Source of the DNA: Flavobacterium sp. N502536
GTDB taxonomy: Bacteria > Bacteroidota > Bacteroidia > Flavobacteriales > Flavobacteriaceae
Direction: 5' to 3'
DNA: 64,000 nt
NCBI RefSeq assembly: GCF_025947345.1
Contig: NZ_CP110011.1
Coordinates: 2,356,001 to 2,420,000, forward strand
The notes beneath the pieces were generated by a model that searched no databases, had not been told where the DNA came from, and was given only the letters and a program-made list of their open reading frames with translations. This document shows positions 26,605 through 36,870 of the stretch, in pieces; the stretch's first letter is position 1; every line of letters begins with the position of its first letter. A program made the translations under genes and the position numbers.

Positions 26605-29600
26605 ATGCAAAATATTAATTTTAAAACAGCCCATTTCCGCCCTGTATTTCCTAAAAAATACATCAGGTATTCGTTTTTGCTCCAAATAATAGCCATGCTA
26701 TTGCTTCCTTATATGGTGCACAGTCAATGTGGCGCTAACTTAGCTGTAAACCCAGGTTTTGAGTCAGGTTTTCAGGGATGGGGATCTAATGTATCATTGG
26801 TTCAGAGTGGAGCATGGTTTTCCGAACCGACCAGAACTAAAAGTGATCGTAGCTATGCTGTAAATGTTTATGAGGGATCCTACTCTGCTAATGTTTCCGG
26901 TGGATCCGTATATCAGGATTTTGATACTTCGGGATTCCGTAGTGTTGATTATTCGTTTGCCTTTTTAGGAAGCGATGCTAGTGGTTGGCATGGTGGTGCA
27001 GGGTTAACCTTACAAGCGGGTCCTCCGGGAGGTCCTTATACTGATGTAATTCAAACTTTAGAGTACGACTTAAATTGGCATTTAGTTACCGGAAGTTATC
27101 AAGTACCGGCCAATCAAACCAAGACAAGGTTTGTTTTTGCGTATACAGGAGCAACTTTATTAGGTTCGGACGGGGGATCAATTGTTTATGGAACTTTTAT
27201 AGATGATGTAAGTTTTAAGGGTGTTCTAAATGAACCGGCCGTTAGTTTCATTGGTAATAATTCGATTTGTAAAGGGAATTCGAAAACAATGAGGGCCTCT
27301 GGTAATTCTGGCGCAACATTTAATTGGTACGATGCAACCGGAACCACTTTACTGTATACAGGACAAAGCTACACTACTCCGGCTTTATCGAGTGAGACGA
27401 CTTATAAAGTACAGCAGGTTTTGAATTCGAGCTGTAAAAGCGGCTTCACCAGTATAACGGTTTACGTAGAAGACTTACCTAATGCTAGTATCTCGGGAGC
27501 TTCAAAAGCCTGTGTAAAAACTACCTTACAAGCAGATGCCTATTATCGTAATTCTATTAATTTGGCTAAATTTGTTTGGTATAAAGATGATGCCGTCATC
27601 AACGGGGAAACTCGACCAACTCTTGTGGTAACAGCCAGTGGAAATTATAAATTAAAAGTTATCAGTGCCAGTATTAATGCTTGCGAGCAGACTTCTGCTC
27701 CTCTAGCTGTAGAAATAGTTCCCGATATCGAAAAACCGGTCATCACTTGTGCGGCCAACATTACACAAACGGCCGATGCCGGAAAATGCACGGCAAATGT
27801 TACGATCACCAATCCAACTGCGACAGACAACTGTTCAACTGTCTTTACTTTCACAGGAGTTCGTTCGGATGCTTTGGCTTTAACGGCTGCTTATCCTTTG
27901 GGGAAAACCACTATTTCGTGGACTGCTAAGGACGATTCTGGAAATGTTTCGGCATCTTGCGATCAGACCATTACCATAACCGATACCGAAAAACCGGTCA
28001 TCACTTGTGCGGACAACATGAACCAGGGGGCCGATTTCGGAAAATGCACTTCAAATGTTATCATCACAAAACCAACTGCGACTGACAACTGTTCAACAGT
28101 CTTTACTTTCACGGGAATCCGTTCAGATGCTTTGGCTTTAACGGATGCTTATCCTTTGGGCACAACCACCATTAGTTGGACGGCGAAGGATGGTGCCGGA
28201 AATGTTTCGGCATCTTGCGATCAGACCATTACCATTACCGATACCGAAAAACCGGTGATAATTTGTCCGGCCAACATTAGCCAAACGGCCGATGTCGGAA
28301 AATGCACGGCAAACGTTACGATCACCAACCCAACTGCGACAGACAACTGTTCGACTGCGGTTACTTTCACAGGAACCCGTTCAGATGCTTTGGCTTTAAC
28401 GGCTGCTTATCCTTTGGGGAAAACCACGATTAGTTGGACTGCTAAAGACGATTCTGGAAATGTTTCGACATCCTGTGATCAGACCATTACCATTACCGAT
28501 ACCGAAAAACCGGTTATCACTTGTTCGGCCAACATTACACAAACGGCCGATGCAGGCACAAACAATACAACGGTTACGATCATCGACCCAACGGCTACTG
28601 ACAACTGTTCGACTGCGGTTACTTTTACGGGAGTTCGTTCGGATGCTTTGGCCTTGACGGATGCTTATCCTGTTGGGAAAACCACCATTTCGTGGACGGC
28701 TAAGGACGACGCCGGAAATGTTTCGACATCTTGTGATCAAACCATTACCGTTACCGATAAAGACGTCTGTGACGTAAAGACTATAAATGCGAGTTTTGAG
28801 GAACCTTCGATTAAAGGGGCCCCTGCTAAGTATCAGTCGGTGAATCAAAGTCAGTTTCCGGGCTGGAAAACAACAGCTTCGGATGGAATGATGGATATTC
28901 TCGTAACGGGTTTTGAGAATATTTCTGCTGTTGAAGGATCCCAGTTTGTTGAAGTTAATGGTAATGTTGTAGGGGCATTGTATCAGGATTTTGATATTAG
29001 TGAAGGAGTCTCTGCCTTTAGATATTCGTTTGCCCATAGGGGAAGAATGGGTGTCGATGTTATGGTATTAAAAGCCGGTCCTCCGGGAGGCCCTTATACC
29101 GAAGTAACGAGAGCTTCAACAGATAATACGGCCTGGCAGGTCTATACCGGAACGTATACTATACCGGCTTCCCAAAAAAAGACAAGGTTTATTTTTGAGT
29201 CTCTTTCATCTGCAGGAGGTTCGTCAACTCAGGGTAATCTTTTAGATGCGATACATTTTACGGCTACTTTAGATGCGCCGCCTGTTACAGGTGCCGATAA
29301 AAGTATTTGTGAAGGGAGTTCGGCAACGCTTAAGGCCTCTGCTATAGCTGGCGCAACCGTTAATTGGTATGATGCAGCCGGGACCAATTTACTGTATACA
29401 GGACCCAACTACACCACTCCGGCTTTATCGAGTGAAACCACTTATAAAGTAGAACAGGTTACAAGTACGGGCTGTAAAAGCGCCAAATCTGATATAAAAG
29501 TTACCGTAAACACCAAACCTACGGTTAGCCTGTCGGGAGCTTCAAAAGCTTGTTCAACCACCACCTTAACAGCAACTACCAATATTAAAGCTATTGCTAA

Positions 29601-32600
29601 TAATAATAGTGTTACTGTAAATGATCCTGGTTTTGTTTGGTATAAAGACGATGCTGTTATCAATGGGGAAACTAAAGAAACACTTGTGGTAACAGCCAGT
29701 GGAAAATATAAAGTAAAAGCTACAAGTAGTTTAACTGGTTGCGATCAGACTTCTGATCCTATAGATGTGGTAATTGGTGATACCGAAAAACCGGTTATCA
29801 CTTGTGCGGCCAACATCAGCCAAACGGCCGATGCAGGAAAATGTACCGCAAACGTTACGATCACCAATCCAACTGCGACTGACAACTGTTCAACTGCGGT
29901 TACTTTCACGGGAGTTCGTTCGGATGCTTTGGCTTTAACGGCTGCTTATCCTTTGGGAAAAACCACGATTAGTTGGACTGCTAAAGACGATTCTGGAAAT
30001 GTTTCTGCCTCTTGCGATCAGACCATTACGATTACCGATACCGAAAAACCGGTTATCACTTGTGCGGCCAATATTAGCCAAACGGCCGATGCAGGAAAAT
30101 GTACTGCAAACGTTACGATCACCAACCCAACTGCGACTGACAACTGTTCAACTGCGGTTACTTTCACGGGAGTTCGTTCGGATGCTTTGGCTTTAACGGC
30201 TGCTTATCCTTTGGGGAAAACCACTATTTCGTGGACGGCGAAGGACGATGCCGGAAATGTTTCAGCCTCTTGCGATCAGACCATTACTATTACCGATACC
30301 GAAAAACCGGTTATCACTTGTGCGGCCAACATTAGCCAAACGGCCGATGCAGGAAAATGCACTGCAAATGTTACGATCACCAATCCAACTGCGACTGACA
30401 ACTGTTCAACTGCGGTTACTTTCACAGGAGTTCGTTCGGATGCTTTGGCTTTAACGGCTGCTTATCCTGTGGGAAAAACCACGATTAGTTGGACTGCTAA
30501 AGACGATGCTGGAAATGTTTCGACATCTTGCGATCAGACTATTACTATTAGCGATAGCGAAAAACCGGTTATCACTTGTGCGGCTAACATCAGCCAAACG
30601 GCCGATGCAGGAAAATGTACTGCAAACGTTACGATCACCAATCCAACTGCGACTGACAACTGCTCAACTGCGGTTACTTTCACGGGAGTTCGTTCGGATG
30701 CTTTGGCTCTAACGGCTGCTTATCCTGTGGGAAAAACCACGATTAGTTGGACTGCTAAAGACGATGCCGGAAATGTTTCAACCTCTTGCGATCAAACCAT
30801 TACCGTTACCGATACCGAAAAACCGGTTATCACATGTCCGGCCAATATTACACAAACGGCCGATGCAGGAAAATGTACGGCAAACGTTACGATCACCAAC
30901 CCAACTGCGACTGACAACTGTTCAACTGCGGTTACTTTCACGGGAGTTCGTTCGGATGCTTTGGCTTTAACGGCTGCTTATCCTTTGGGGAAAACCACTA
31001 TTTCGTGGACTGCGAAGGACGATGCCGGAAATGTTTCGACATCTTGTGATCAGACCATTACGATTACTGATACAGAAAAACCGGTTATCACTTGTGCGGC
31101 TAACATTAGTCAAACGGCCGATGCAGGAAAATGCACTGCAAATGTTACGATCACCAATCCAACTGCGACTGACAACTGTTCAACTGCGGTTACTTTCACG
31201 GGAGTTCGTTCGGATGCTTTGGCTTTAACGGTTGCTTATCCTGTGGGAAAAACCACGATTAGTTGGACTGCTAAAGACGATGCCGGAAATGTTTCAGCCT
31301 CTTGTGATCAGACGATTACTATTAGCGATAGCGAAAAACCGGTCATCACTTGTGCGGCTAACATTAGCCAAACGGCCGATGCAGGAAAATGCACGGCAAA
31401 CGTTACGATCACCAATCCAACTGCGACTGACAACTGTTCAACTGCGGTTACTTTCACAGGAGTTCGTTCGGATGCTTTGGCTTTAACGGCTGCTTATCCT
31501 TTGGGGAAAACCACTATTTCGTGGACTGCGAAGGACGATTCTGGAAATGTTTCGACTTCTTGTGATCAGACCATTACGATTACTGATACCGAAAAACCGG
31601 TTATCACTTGTGCGGCCAATATTACACAAACGGCTGATGCAGGCAAAAACAATGCAAACGTTACGATCACCAACCCAACTGCGACAGACAACTGTTCAAC
31701 TGCGGTTACTTTCACAGGAGTTCGTTCGGATGCTTTGGCTCTAACGGCTGCTTATCCTATGGGAAAAACCACGATTAGTTGGACTGCTAAAGACGATGCT
31801 GGAAATGTTTCGACATCTTGCGATCAGACTATTACGATTACCGATACCGAAAAACCGGTTATCACTTGTGCGGCAGATGTTGCAACAAAGGCAGACGACG
31901 GTTTGTGTACGGCAACAATTGCCCTAATTGCACCAACTGTTAACGATAATTCTGCGGCTGTAGCGGTAACCAATAATGCACCGGCTGCATTTCCGGTGGG
32001 GGTTACGACAGTAGTCTGGACCGCTACGGATAATAGCGGTAATAAGGCTACTTGCGAGCAGAAAGTTACCGTATATAGTTTGATAAAAGCGACCGATGAT
32101 GCAGTAGCTTCCGTAAATGGTGCAGTAGGAGGTAGTGTTGTAAATGTTTTAGACAATGATGTACTAAATTGTGGTGTGGCAAAAGCCAATGAGTTAAAAA
32201 TTGCTTTGGCAGGTAAAGCGTTGCCATCAGGAATAGATTTTAACACCGCTACCGGTACAGTAAGTGTAAAACCAAATACACCAGCAGGAACCTATACCTT
32301 TGATTATACGATTTGTAACCTTTTGAACAGTTCAATTTGTGGCACAGCTACCGTTAAAATAGACGTGGTAGCACCAAAAATAGAAACTCCGGCTCAAACG
32401 CCAACAGTGGTTGTGGATCCAAAAACGGGTACCACTCCTCCGATAACATCCGATATTAAAATAAACGATCAGCCCGTAACCATCGGAACAAAACCGGGTG
32501 ATGTAACCGTTACCATTATAAAAGCGCCTCCAGGATTTATTTTGAACCCTGATGGTACGGTAACCGTTCCGCCAAACACACCGGGAGGAACGTATACGAT

Positions 32601-34461
32601 AGACTATAAGGTATGCCAAGTGAGCAACCCTGCCAATTGTGTTACAGGATCGGTTAAAGTAACCGTGGATGCACCAAAAATAGAAACCCCGGTCACAACG
32701 CCAACAGTTGTGGTGGATCCAAAAACGGGTACCACCCCTCCGATAACATCCGATATTAAAATAAACGATCAGCCCGTAACCATCGGAACAAAACCGGGCG
32801 ATGTAACCGTTACCATTATAAAAGCGCCTCCAGGATTTATTTTGAACCCTGATGGTACGGTAACCGTTCCGCCAAATACACCGGGAGGAACGTATACGAT
32901 AGACTATAAGGTATGCCAAGTGAGCAACCCTGCCAATTGTGTTACAGGTTCGGTTAAAGTAACCGTGGATGCACCAAAAATAGAAACCCCGGTTACAACG
33001 CCAACAGTTGTTGTGGATCCAAAAACGGGTACCACTCCTCCTTTAACATCGGATATTAAAATAAACGATCAGCCCGTAACCATCGGAACAAAACCGGGCG
33101 ATGTAACCGTTACCATTATAAAAGCGCCTCCAGGATTTATTTTGAACCCTGATGGTACAGTTACCGTTCCGCCAAATACACCGGGAGGAACGTATACGAT
33201 AGACTATAAGGTATGCCAAGTGAGCAACCCTGCCAATTGTGTTACAGGTTCGGTTAAAGTAACCGTGGATGCACCAAAAATAGAAACCCCGGTTACAACG
33301 CCAACAGTTGTGGTGGATCCTAAAACGGGTACCACTCCTTCACTAGTAACCGATGTTAAAATAAACAATCAGCCCGTAACCATCGGAACAAATCCGGGCG
33401 ATGTAACCGTTACCATTATAAAAGCGCCTCCAGGGTTTATTTTGAACCCTGATGGTACGGTAACCGTTCCGCCAAACACACCGGGAGGAACGTATACGAT
33501 AGACTATAAGGTATGCCAAGTGAGCAACCCTGCCAATTGTGTTACAGGTTCGGTTAAAGTAACCGTGGATGCACCAAAAATAGAAACCCCGGTTACAACG
33601 CCAACAGTGGTGGTGGATCCTAAAACGGGTACCACTCCTTCACTAGTAACTGATGTTAAAATAAACAATCAGCCCGTAACCATTGGAACAAATCCGGGTG
33701 ATGTAACCGTTACCATTATAAAAGCGCCTCCAGGATTTATTCTGAACCCTGATGGTACGGTAACCGTTCCGCCAAACACACCGGGAGGAACGTATACGAT
33801 AGACTATAAGGTATGCCAAGTGAGCAACCCTGCCAATTGTGTTACAGGTTCGGTTAAAGTAACCGTGGATGCACCAAAAATAGAAACCCCGGTTACAACG
33901 CCAACAGTTGTGGTGGATCCTAAAACCGGTACCACTCCTTCACTAGTAACCGATGTTAAAATAAACAATCAGCCAGTAGTGATCGGAACAAATCCGGGCG
34001 ATGTAACCGTAATCATTACAAAAGCGCCTCCAGGATTTATCCTGAACCCTGATGGTACGGTAACCGTTCCGCCAAACACACCGGGAGGAATTTATACGGT
34101 AGAGTATCAGATCTGTCAGGTGGGCAATCCTAAAAATTGTACTACAGGATCCGTTAAAATAGAAGTTGGAGGACCAACAGACGCCTGCGTGATTAAGGTA
34201 TCCAATGCCTTTTCTCCAAATGGAGATTTAGAGAACGATCGTTTCTATATCCATGGTCTCGAATGTTATCCGGATAATACCGTAGAAATCTACAATCGCT
34301 GGGGCAGGCTGGTATACGAATGTAAGCACTACAATAATGTAGATCGTGTTTTCAGAGGAGGAAATGACGAATTGGTTGGGACTTATTATTATGTCATAAG
34401 ATACACTGATGACAAGTCTCGAACGCATGAAAAAGTAGGATACTTATATATCGGTAAATAA
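26605..34461 (+). CDS. Giant HYR-repeat adhesin C with T9SS type B sorting domain
   Basis: 2618 aa. Seen in order: signal region ending MVHSQ; a divergent DUF642-like domain (NPGFESGFQGW); Ig-like domains; four HYR repeats (27724-28760); a second DUF642-like domain close to that of adhesins A and B (PGWKTTASD, GALYQDFD); two more Ig-like domains; eight full HYR repeats and one shorter divergent HYR unit (29775-32075); a bridging cadherin-like unit (NVLDNDVLNC); six nearly identical 100-aa repeats (32392-34165, exact 300-bp period); and the type B sorting domain (SNAFSPNGDLENDRF, VEIYNRWGRLVY). Looks like a long surface fibre. Repeat copies are so alike that their number may vary between cells or be miscounted in assembly. 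Adhesion role inferred. Confidence 0.93.
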   Translation: MQNINFKTAHFRPVFPKKYIRYSFLLQIIAMLLLPYMVHSQCGANLAVNPGFESGFQGWGSNVSLVQSGAWFSEPTRTKSDRSYAVNVYEGSYSANVSGGSVYQDFDTSGFRSVDYSFAFLGSDASGWHGGAGLTLQAGPPGGPYTDVIQTLEYDLNWHLVTGSYQVPANQTKTRFVFAYTGATLLGSDGGSIVYGTFIDDVSFKGVLNEPAVSFIGNNSICKGNSKTMRASGNSGATFNWYDATGTTLLYTGQSYTTPALSSETTYKVQQVLNSSCKSGFTSITVYVEDLPNASISGASKACVKTTLQADAYYRNSINLAKFVWYKDDAVINGETRPTLVVTASGNYKLKVISASINACEQTSAPLAVEIVPDIEKPVITCAANITQTADAGKCTANVTITNPTATDNCSTVFTFTGVRSDALALTAAYPLGKTTISWTAKDDSGNVSASCDQTITITDTEKPVITCADNMNQGADFGKCTSNVIITKPTATDNCSTVFTFTGIRSDALALTDAYPLGTTTISWTAKDGAGNVSASCDQTITITDTEKPVIICPANISQTADVGKCTANVTITNPTATDNCSTAVTFTGTRSDALALTAAYPLGKTTISWTAKDDSGNVSTSCDQTITITDTEKPVITCSANITQTADAGTNNTTVTIIDPTATDNCSTAVTFTGVRSDALALTDAYPVGKTTISWTAKDDAGNVSTSCDQTITVTDKDVCDVKTINASFEEPSIKGAPAKYQSVNQSQFPGWKTTASDGMMDILVTGFENISAVEGSQFVEVNGNVVGALYQDFDISEGVSAFRYSFAHRGRMGVDVMVLKAGPPGGPYTEVTRASTDNTAWQVYTGTYTIPASQKKTRFIFESLSSAGGSSTQGNLLDAIHFTATLDAPPVTGADKSICEGSSATLKASAIAGATVNWYDAAGTNLLYTGPNYTTPALSSETTYKVEQVTSTGCKSAKSDIKVTVNTKPTVSLSGASKACSTTTLTATTNIKAIANNNSVTVNDPGFVWYKDDAVINGETKETLVVTASGKYKVKATSSLTGCDQTSDPIDVVIGDTEKPVITCAANISQTADAGKCTANVTITNPTATDNCSTAVTFTGVRSDALALTAAYPLGKTTISWTAKDDSGNVSASCDQTITITDTEKPVITCAANISQTADAGKCTANVTITNPTATDNCSTAVTFTGVRSDALALTAAYPLGKTTISWTAKDDAGNVSASCDQTITITDTEKPVITCAANISQTADAGKCTANVTITNPTATDNCSTAVTFTGVRSDALALTAAYPVGKTTISWTAKDDAGNVSTSCDQTITISDSEKPVITCAANISQTADAGKCTANVTITNPTATDNCSTAVTFTGVRSDALALTAAYPVGKTTISWTAKDDAGNVSTSCDQTITVTDTEKPVITCPANITQTADAGKCTANVTITNPTATDNCSTAVTFTGVRSDALALTAAYPLGKTTISWTAKDDAGNVSTSCDQTITITDTEKPVITCAANISQTADAGKCTANVTITNPTATDNCSTAVTFTGVRSDALALTVAYPVGKTTISWTAKDDAGNVSASCDQTITISDSEKPVITCAANISQTADAGKCTANVTITNPTATDNCSTAVTFTGVRSDALALTAAYPLGKTTISWTAKDDSGNVSTSCDQTITITDTEKPVITCAANITQTADAGKNNANVTITNPTATDNCSTAVTFTGVRSDALALTAAYPMGKTTISWTAKDDAGNVSTSCDQTITITDTEKPVITCAADVATKADDGLCTATIALIAPTVNDNSAAVAVTNNAPAAFPVGVTTVVWTATDNSGNKATCEQKVTVYSLIKATDDAVASVNGAVGGSVVNVLDNDVLNCGVAKANELKIALAGKALPSGIDFNTATGTVSVKPNTPAGTYTFDYTICNLLNSSICGTATVKIDVVAPKIETPAQTPTVVVDPKTGTTPPITSDIKINDQPVTIGTKPGDVTVTIIKAPPGFILNPDGTVTVPPNTPGGTYTIDYKVCQVSNPANCVTGSVKVTVDAPKIETPVTTPTVVVDPKTGTTPPITSDIKINDQPVTIGTKPGDVTVTIIKAPPGFILNPDGTVTVPPNTPGGTYTIDYKVCQVSNPANCVTGSVKVTVDAPKIETPVTTPTVVVDPKTGTTPPLTSDIKINDQPVTIGTKPGDVTVTIIKAPPGFILNPDGTVTVPPNTPGGTYTIDYKVCQVSNPANCVTGSVKVTVDAPKIETPVTTPTVVVDPKTGTTPSLVTDVKINNQPVTIGTNPGDVTVTIIKAPPGFILNPDGTVTVPPNTPGGTYTIDYKVCQVSNPANCVTGSVKVTVDAPKIETPVTTPTVVVDPKTGTTPSLVTDVKINNQPVTIGTNPGDVTVTIIKAPPGFILNPDGTVTVPPNTPGGTYTIDYKVCQVSNPANCVTGSVKVTVDAPKIETPVTTPTVVVDPKTGTTPSLVTDVKINNQPVVIGTNPGDVTVIITKAPPGFILNPDGTVTVPPNTPGGIYTVEYQICQVGNPKNCTTGSVKIEVGGPTDACVIKVSNAFSPNGDLENDRFYIHGLECYPDNTVEIYNRWGRLVYECKHYNNVDRVFRGGNDELVGTYYYVIRYTDDKSRTHEKVGYLYIGK

Positions 34462-34474
34462 TAATTAAACCAAA

Positions 34475-34507
34475 AAGGGCTCAGTCAAACAAAGCTGAGC
34501 CCTTCTT
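34475..34507 (+). terminator. Hairpin between adhesin C and the PorP/SprF gene
   Basis: Perfect 10-bp stem AAGGGCTCAG (34475-34484) with CTGAGCCCTT (34495-34504), followed by a weak T-tract (CTT). Lies between two genes that should be coexpressed, so it may act as a partial terminator or as an mRNA stabiliser that sets their ratio. Confidence 0.6.
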
Positions 34508-34519
34508 AAAAGAAAGGAC

Positions 34520-35425
34520 ATGAGAAAATTATTTTTATTTTGTATAATTTATTCCACAATTGGATTTGCACAGCAAGATTCACAGTTTACCCAATACATG
34601 TACAATACGCTTACTATAAACCCGGCTTATGCTGGTTCAAGAGGGACAACGAGTATCTTCGGATTGTACCGTACCCAATGGATTGGACTTGAAGGAGCAC
34701 CCAAAACAGGCAGTTTTTCGGTACATACACCGCTGAACAATAGTAAGTTGGGAATGGGGGTTTCGTTGGTAAACGATAAAATAGGGCCAACGGATGAAAC
34801 TACATTATCGGCCGATATATCGTATACAGTACCCACATCGGCCACCTTTAATCTTTCTTTTGGGATTAGGGGAACAGGCAATTTGTTCAGTTTGGACCCC
34901 AATAAATTAAATCCCGAACGACAGGGAGATCCACAGTTTCAAAATTTAGAAAGTGTGTTTTCACCCAATATAGGAGCCGGTTTATATTGGTATTCCGATA
35001 AGGCTTACATTGGTTTGTCGATCCCTGCTTTTATCGAAACCAATCGATACAACGATAACAATGTATCTATTTACAAGGATAAAATATGTTACTATTTTAT
35101 AGGCGGTTACGTATTTGATTTGTCTCCTTCAATTAAATTTAAACCCGCAGTACTGACCAAAATGAGCGCAGGGGCCTCCTTGCAGGTAGATCTTTCGGCA
35201 AACTTTATGTACAACGAGAAGTTTGTACTTGGAGCGGCCTATCGAACAAATGCTGCCGTAAGTGCTCTGGCCGGGTTTCAAATTACAGAAGGCCTGTTCG
35301 TAGGATATGCATACGATTTTGACACCACTGCTTTGCGCAATTACAATTCAGGTTCACACGAGATATTCCTGCGATTTGAATTGTTCAAAAATCAAAAATC
35401 AATAATGTCGCCCAGATTTTTCTAG
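34520..35425 (+). CDS. PorP/SprF-family type IX secretion outer-membrane protein
   Basis: Outer-membrane beta-barrel protein needed for export or surface retention of particular type B T9SS cargo; SprF does this for the gliding adhesin SprB in Flavobacterium johnsoniae. Seen: signal peptide ending TIGFAQ, the diagnostic opening QDSQFTQYMYNTLTINPAYAGS, RTQWIGLEGAP, and a beta-rich remainder ending in a strand (EIFLRFEL). 301 aa is the family length. It follows the giant adhesin by 58 bp, the usual cargo/partner arrangement. Probably serves adhesins B and C. Confidence 0.93.
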   Translation: MRKLFLFCIIYSTIGFAQQDSQFTQYMYNTLTINPAYAGSRGTTSIFGLYRTQWIGLEGAPKTGSFSVHTPLNNSKLGMGVSLVNDKIGPTDETTLSADISYTVPTSATFNLSFGIRGTGNLFSLDPNKLNPERQGDPQFQNLESVFSPNIGAGLYWYSDKAYIGLSIPAFIETNRYNDNNVSIYKDKICYYFIGGYVFDLSPSIKFKPAVLTKMSAGASLQVDLSANFMYNEKFVLGAAYRTNAAVSALAGFQITEGLFVGYAYDFDTTALRNYNSGSHEIFLRFELFKNQKSIMSPRFF

Positions 35426-35436
35426 ACGGATACTAA

Positions 35437-35471
35437 TAAAAAACGGAGGTAGTAACACCTCCGTTTTTTTT
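35437..35471. terminator. Bidirectional terminator between convergent genes
   Basis: AAAAAACGGAGGT and ACCTCCGTTTTTT around a 6-nt loop. A-run on one side and T-run on the other, so it can serve both the PorP/SprF gene (+) and the small gene at 35491-35748 (-). Confidence 0.9.
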
Positions 35472-35490
35472 ATAGCATGCCGACTAAGAA

Positions 35491-35748
35491 TTATTTTAAA
35501 ACGGTGTGGATAAAGTCCATGGCGCCAATTCCTTTGTAAGAGGCATAAAGGGCTTTGTCAAAAGCTTCCCGCTTTGCTTTTTTATCTTTCGATTCCGTTT
35601 CAACAATCATTTCATTGAAAATTCGCTCCTGTTCTTCACTATATTTTAAAGAAGCTTCCAGAAGATACGTTTTAGAAACAAACCCGAATGACTCCCAGAT
35701 CTTATTCCTGATTTTTTCATTTATATTTTTTAACGGATTGTTACTCAT
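35491..35748 (-). CDS. Small hypothetical protein, 85 aa
   Basis: Not recognised. Starts ATG (MSNNPLKNINEKI), mostly helical and charged, no signal peptide, no Cys, ends IHTVLK. Shares a bidirectional terminator with the gene on the other side, which supports a real transcription unit. Probably a small cytoplasmic protein. Confidence 0.55.
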   Translation of the reverse strand: MSNNPLKNINEKIRNKIWESFGFVSKTYLLEASLKYSEEQERIFNEMIVETESKDKKAKREAFDKALYASYKGIGAMDFIHTVLK

Positions 35749-36060
35749 ATCTCCTGCATTAGTGTTCTACGTTTCCTGTTGGATTAAAAAGGGTAAACAG
35801 GGTGTTGGTTTACAGTGTGTTTCTGATTTTTTGTTCAAAAACGAACAAAACACGTTTCAAATGTGTTATTATGACGCAATGTAATTATTTTTTTTAACTC
35901 CATTTTTATTTTAAGCAAAAATTGTGATAATTACAGGGGTTGTCTTTTACGGAAATCCGTAATATAACAAAAACTCAGTTGTCTAAAAAGGCTTCGGATT
36001 TATAAAAATGCATTAAATTGCAAGGACTATTAAAGAACTTGCTGATTTAAGAAATACCGG
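35749..36060. other. Divergent spacer with a candidate operator
   Basis: 312 bp between divergent genes with no ORF of note. Contains a 16-bp inverted repeat, TTACGGA-AA-TCCGTAA (35947-35962), about 100 bp before the Nudix-type regulator gene, suitable for a dimeric repressor. Confidence 0.45.
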
Positions 36061-36816
36061 ATGCCGAAAAAAATAATAGAAAATAGCGAAAATTATCAAC
36101 CCGGACTTTCGATTGACTGTGTCATTTTTGGATTTCATGACAATCAGCTTAAAGTTTTACTCATCAAAACTTCTTTTGATGACAAATGGTCTTTGCCCGG
36201 AGGATTTATACCCCTTGAGGAGGATATTGACACCGCAGCAGTTACCGTTTTAAAAGAACGCACCGGAATGCAGGGGATTTTTTTAAGGCAGTTTGCGACT
36301 TTTGGCCGTGTAAATCGATACGATCAGGATTTTGGGAATGCGGTACTGGATCATTATGATATTCCGAGAGAAGAGGGAAAATGGCTCCTCCAGCGTTTTA
36401 TAACCATTGGATATTATGCTTTGATTGATTTTTTGAAAGCAGTGCCTCAAAAAGAAAACAGTCAGGAAATTATAGAATGGATTGATCACAAAGAAGTTCC
36501 CGAACTCATTTTAGATCACAGAGAGATTCTCGATAAAGCGTTGACTACCCTTAGGATTGAGCTGAATTTAATGCCGGTTGGTTATAATCTGTTACCTGAA
36601 AAATTCACCATTCCGCAGCTTCAAAAGCTGTATGAAACCATTTTGGATCGAAAATTAGACAGACGAAACTTTCTGCGCAAAATCACCAACATCGGGATTC
36701 TGAAAAAACTGGACGAAAAGAAAAGCAACGTTGCACACAAAGCGCCGAACTTGTATACTTTTGATACCGATAAATACAAGGAAGTCCTTAAAAACGGGTT
36801 GAATCAGGGGTGGTAA
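36061..36816 (+). CDS. Nudix-domain transcriptional regulator (NrtR/AraR type)
   Basis: 251 aa. Seen: a Nudix fold over about residues 15-150 with GGFIPLEEDIDTAAVTVLKERTGM-type box, then a winged-helix domain (about 165-245: FTIPQLQKLYETIL, DRRNFLRKI). The Nudix box keeps the first G and E but the REuxEE core reads TVLKER, so hydrolase activity is doubtful. That combination is the NrtR/AraR family, in which the Nudix domain senses a sugar or nucleotide and the C-terminus binds DNA. Bacteroides AraR controls arabinose genes, but no sugar genes adjoin this one. A palindrome at 35947-35962 may be its own operator. Confidence 0.85.
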   Translation: MPKKIIENSENYQPGLSIDCVIFGFHDNQLKVLLIKTSFDDKWSLPGGFIPLEEDIDTAAVTVLKERTGMQGIFLRQFATFGRVNRYDQDFGNAVLDHYDIPREEGKWLLQRFITIGYYALIDFLKAVPQKENSQEIIEWIDHKEVPELILDHREILDKALTTLRIELNLMPVGYNLLPEKFTIPQLQKLYETILDRKLDRRNFLRKITNIGILKKLDEKKSNVAHKAPNLYTFDTDKYKEVLKNGLNQGW

Positions 36817-36870
36817 GAGAGGGGACTTCATCAATTTTAAGCAATAGAATCTTAAAAAAAAGAGTTACAT

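Noticed and set aside
28396..29037. Long antisense ORF inside adhesin C (and the series of 65-85-aa ORFs in other frames of the HYR repeats)
   Set aside because: Shadow frames of the repetitive coding DNA; they recur every 258 bp with the same product and have no start signals.
32332..32919. 195-aa antisense ORF in the 300-bp repeats
   Set aside because: Periodic shadow of the cadherin-like repeats.
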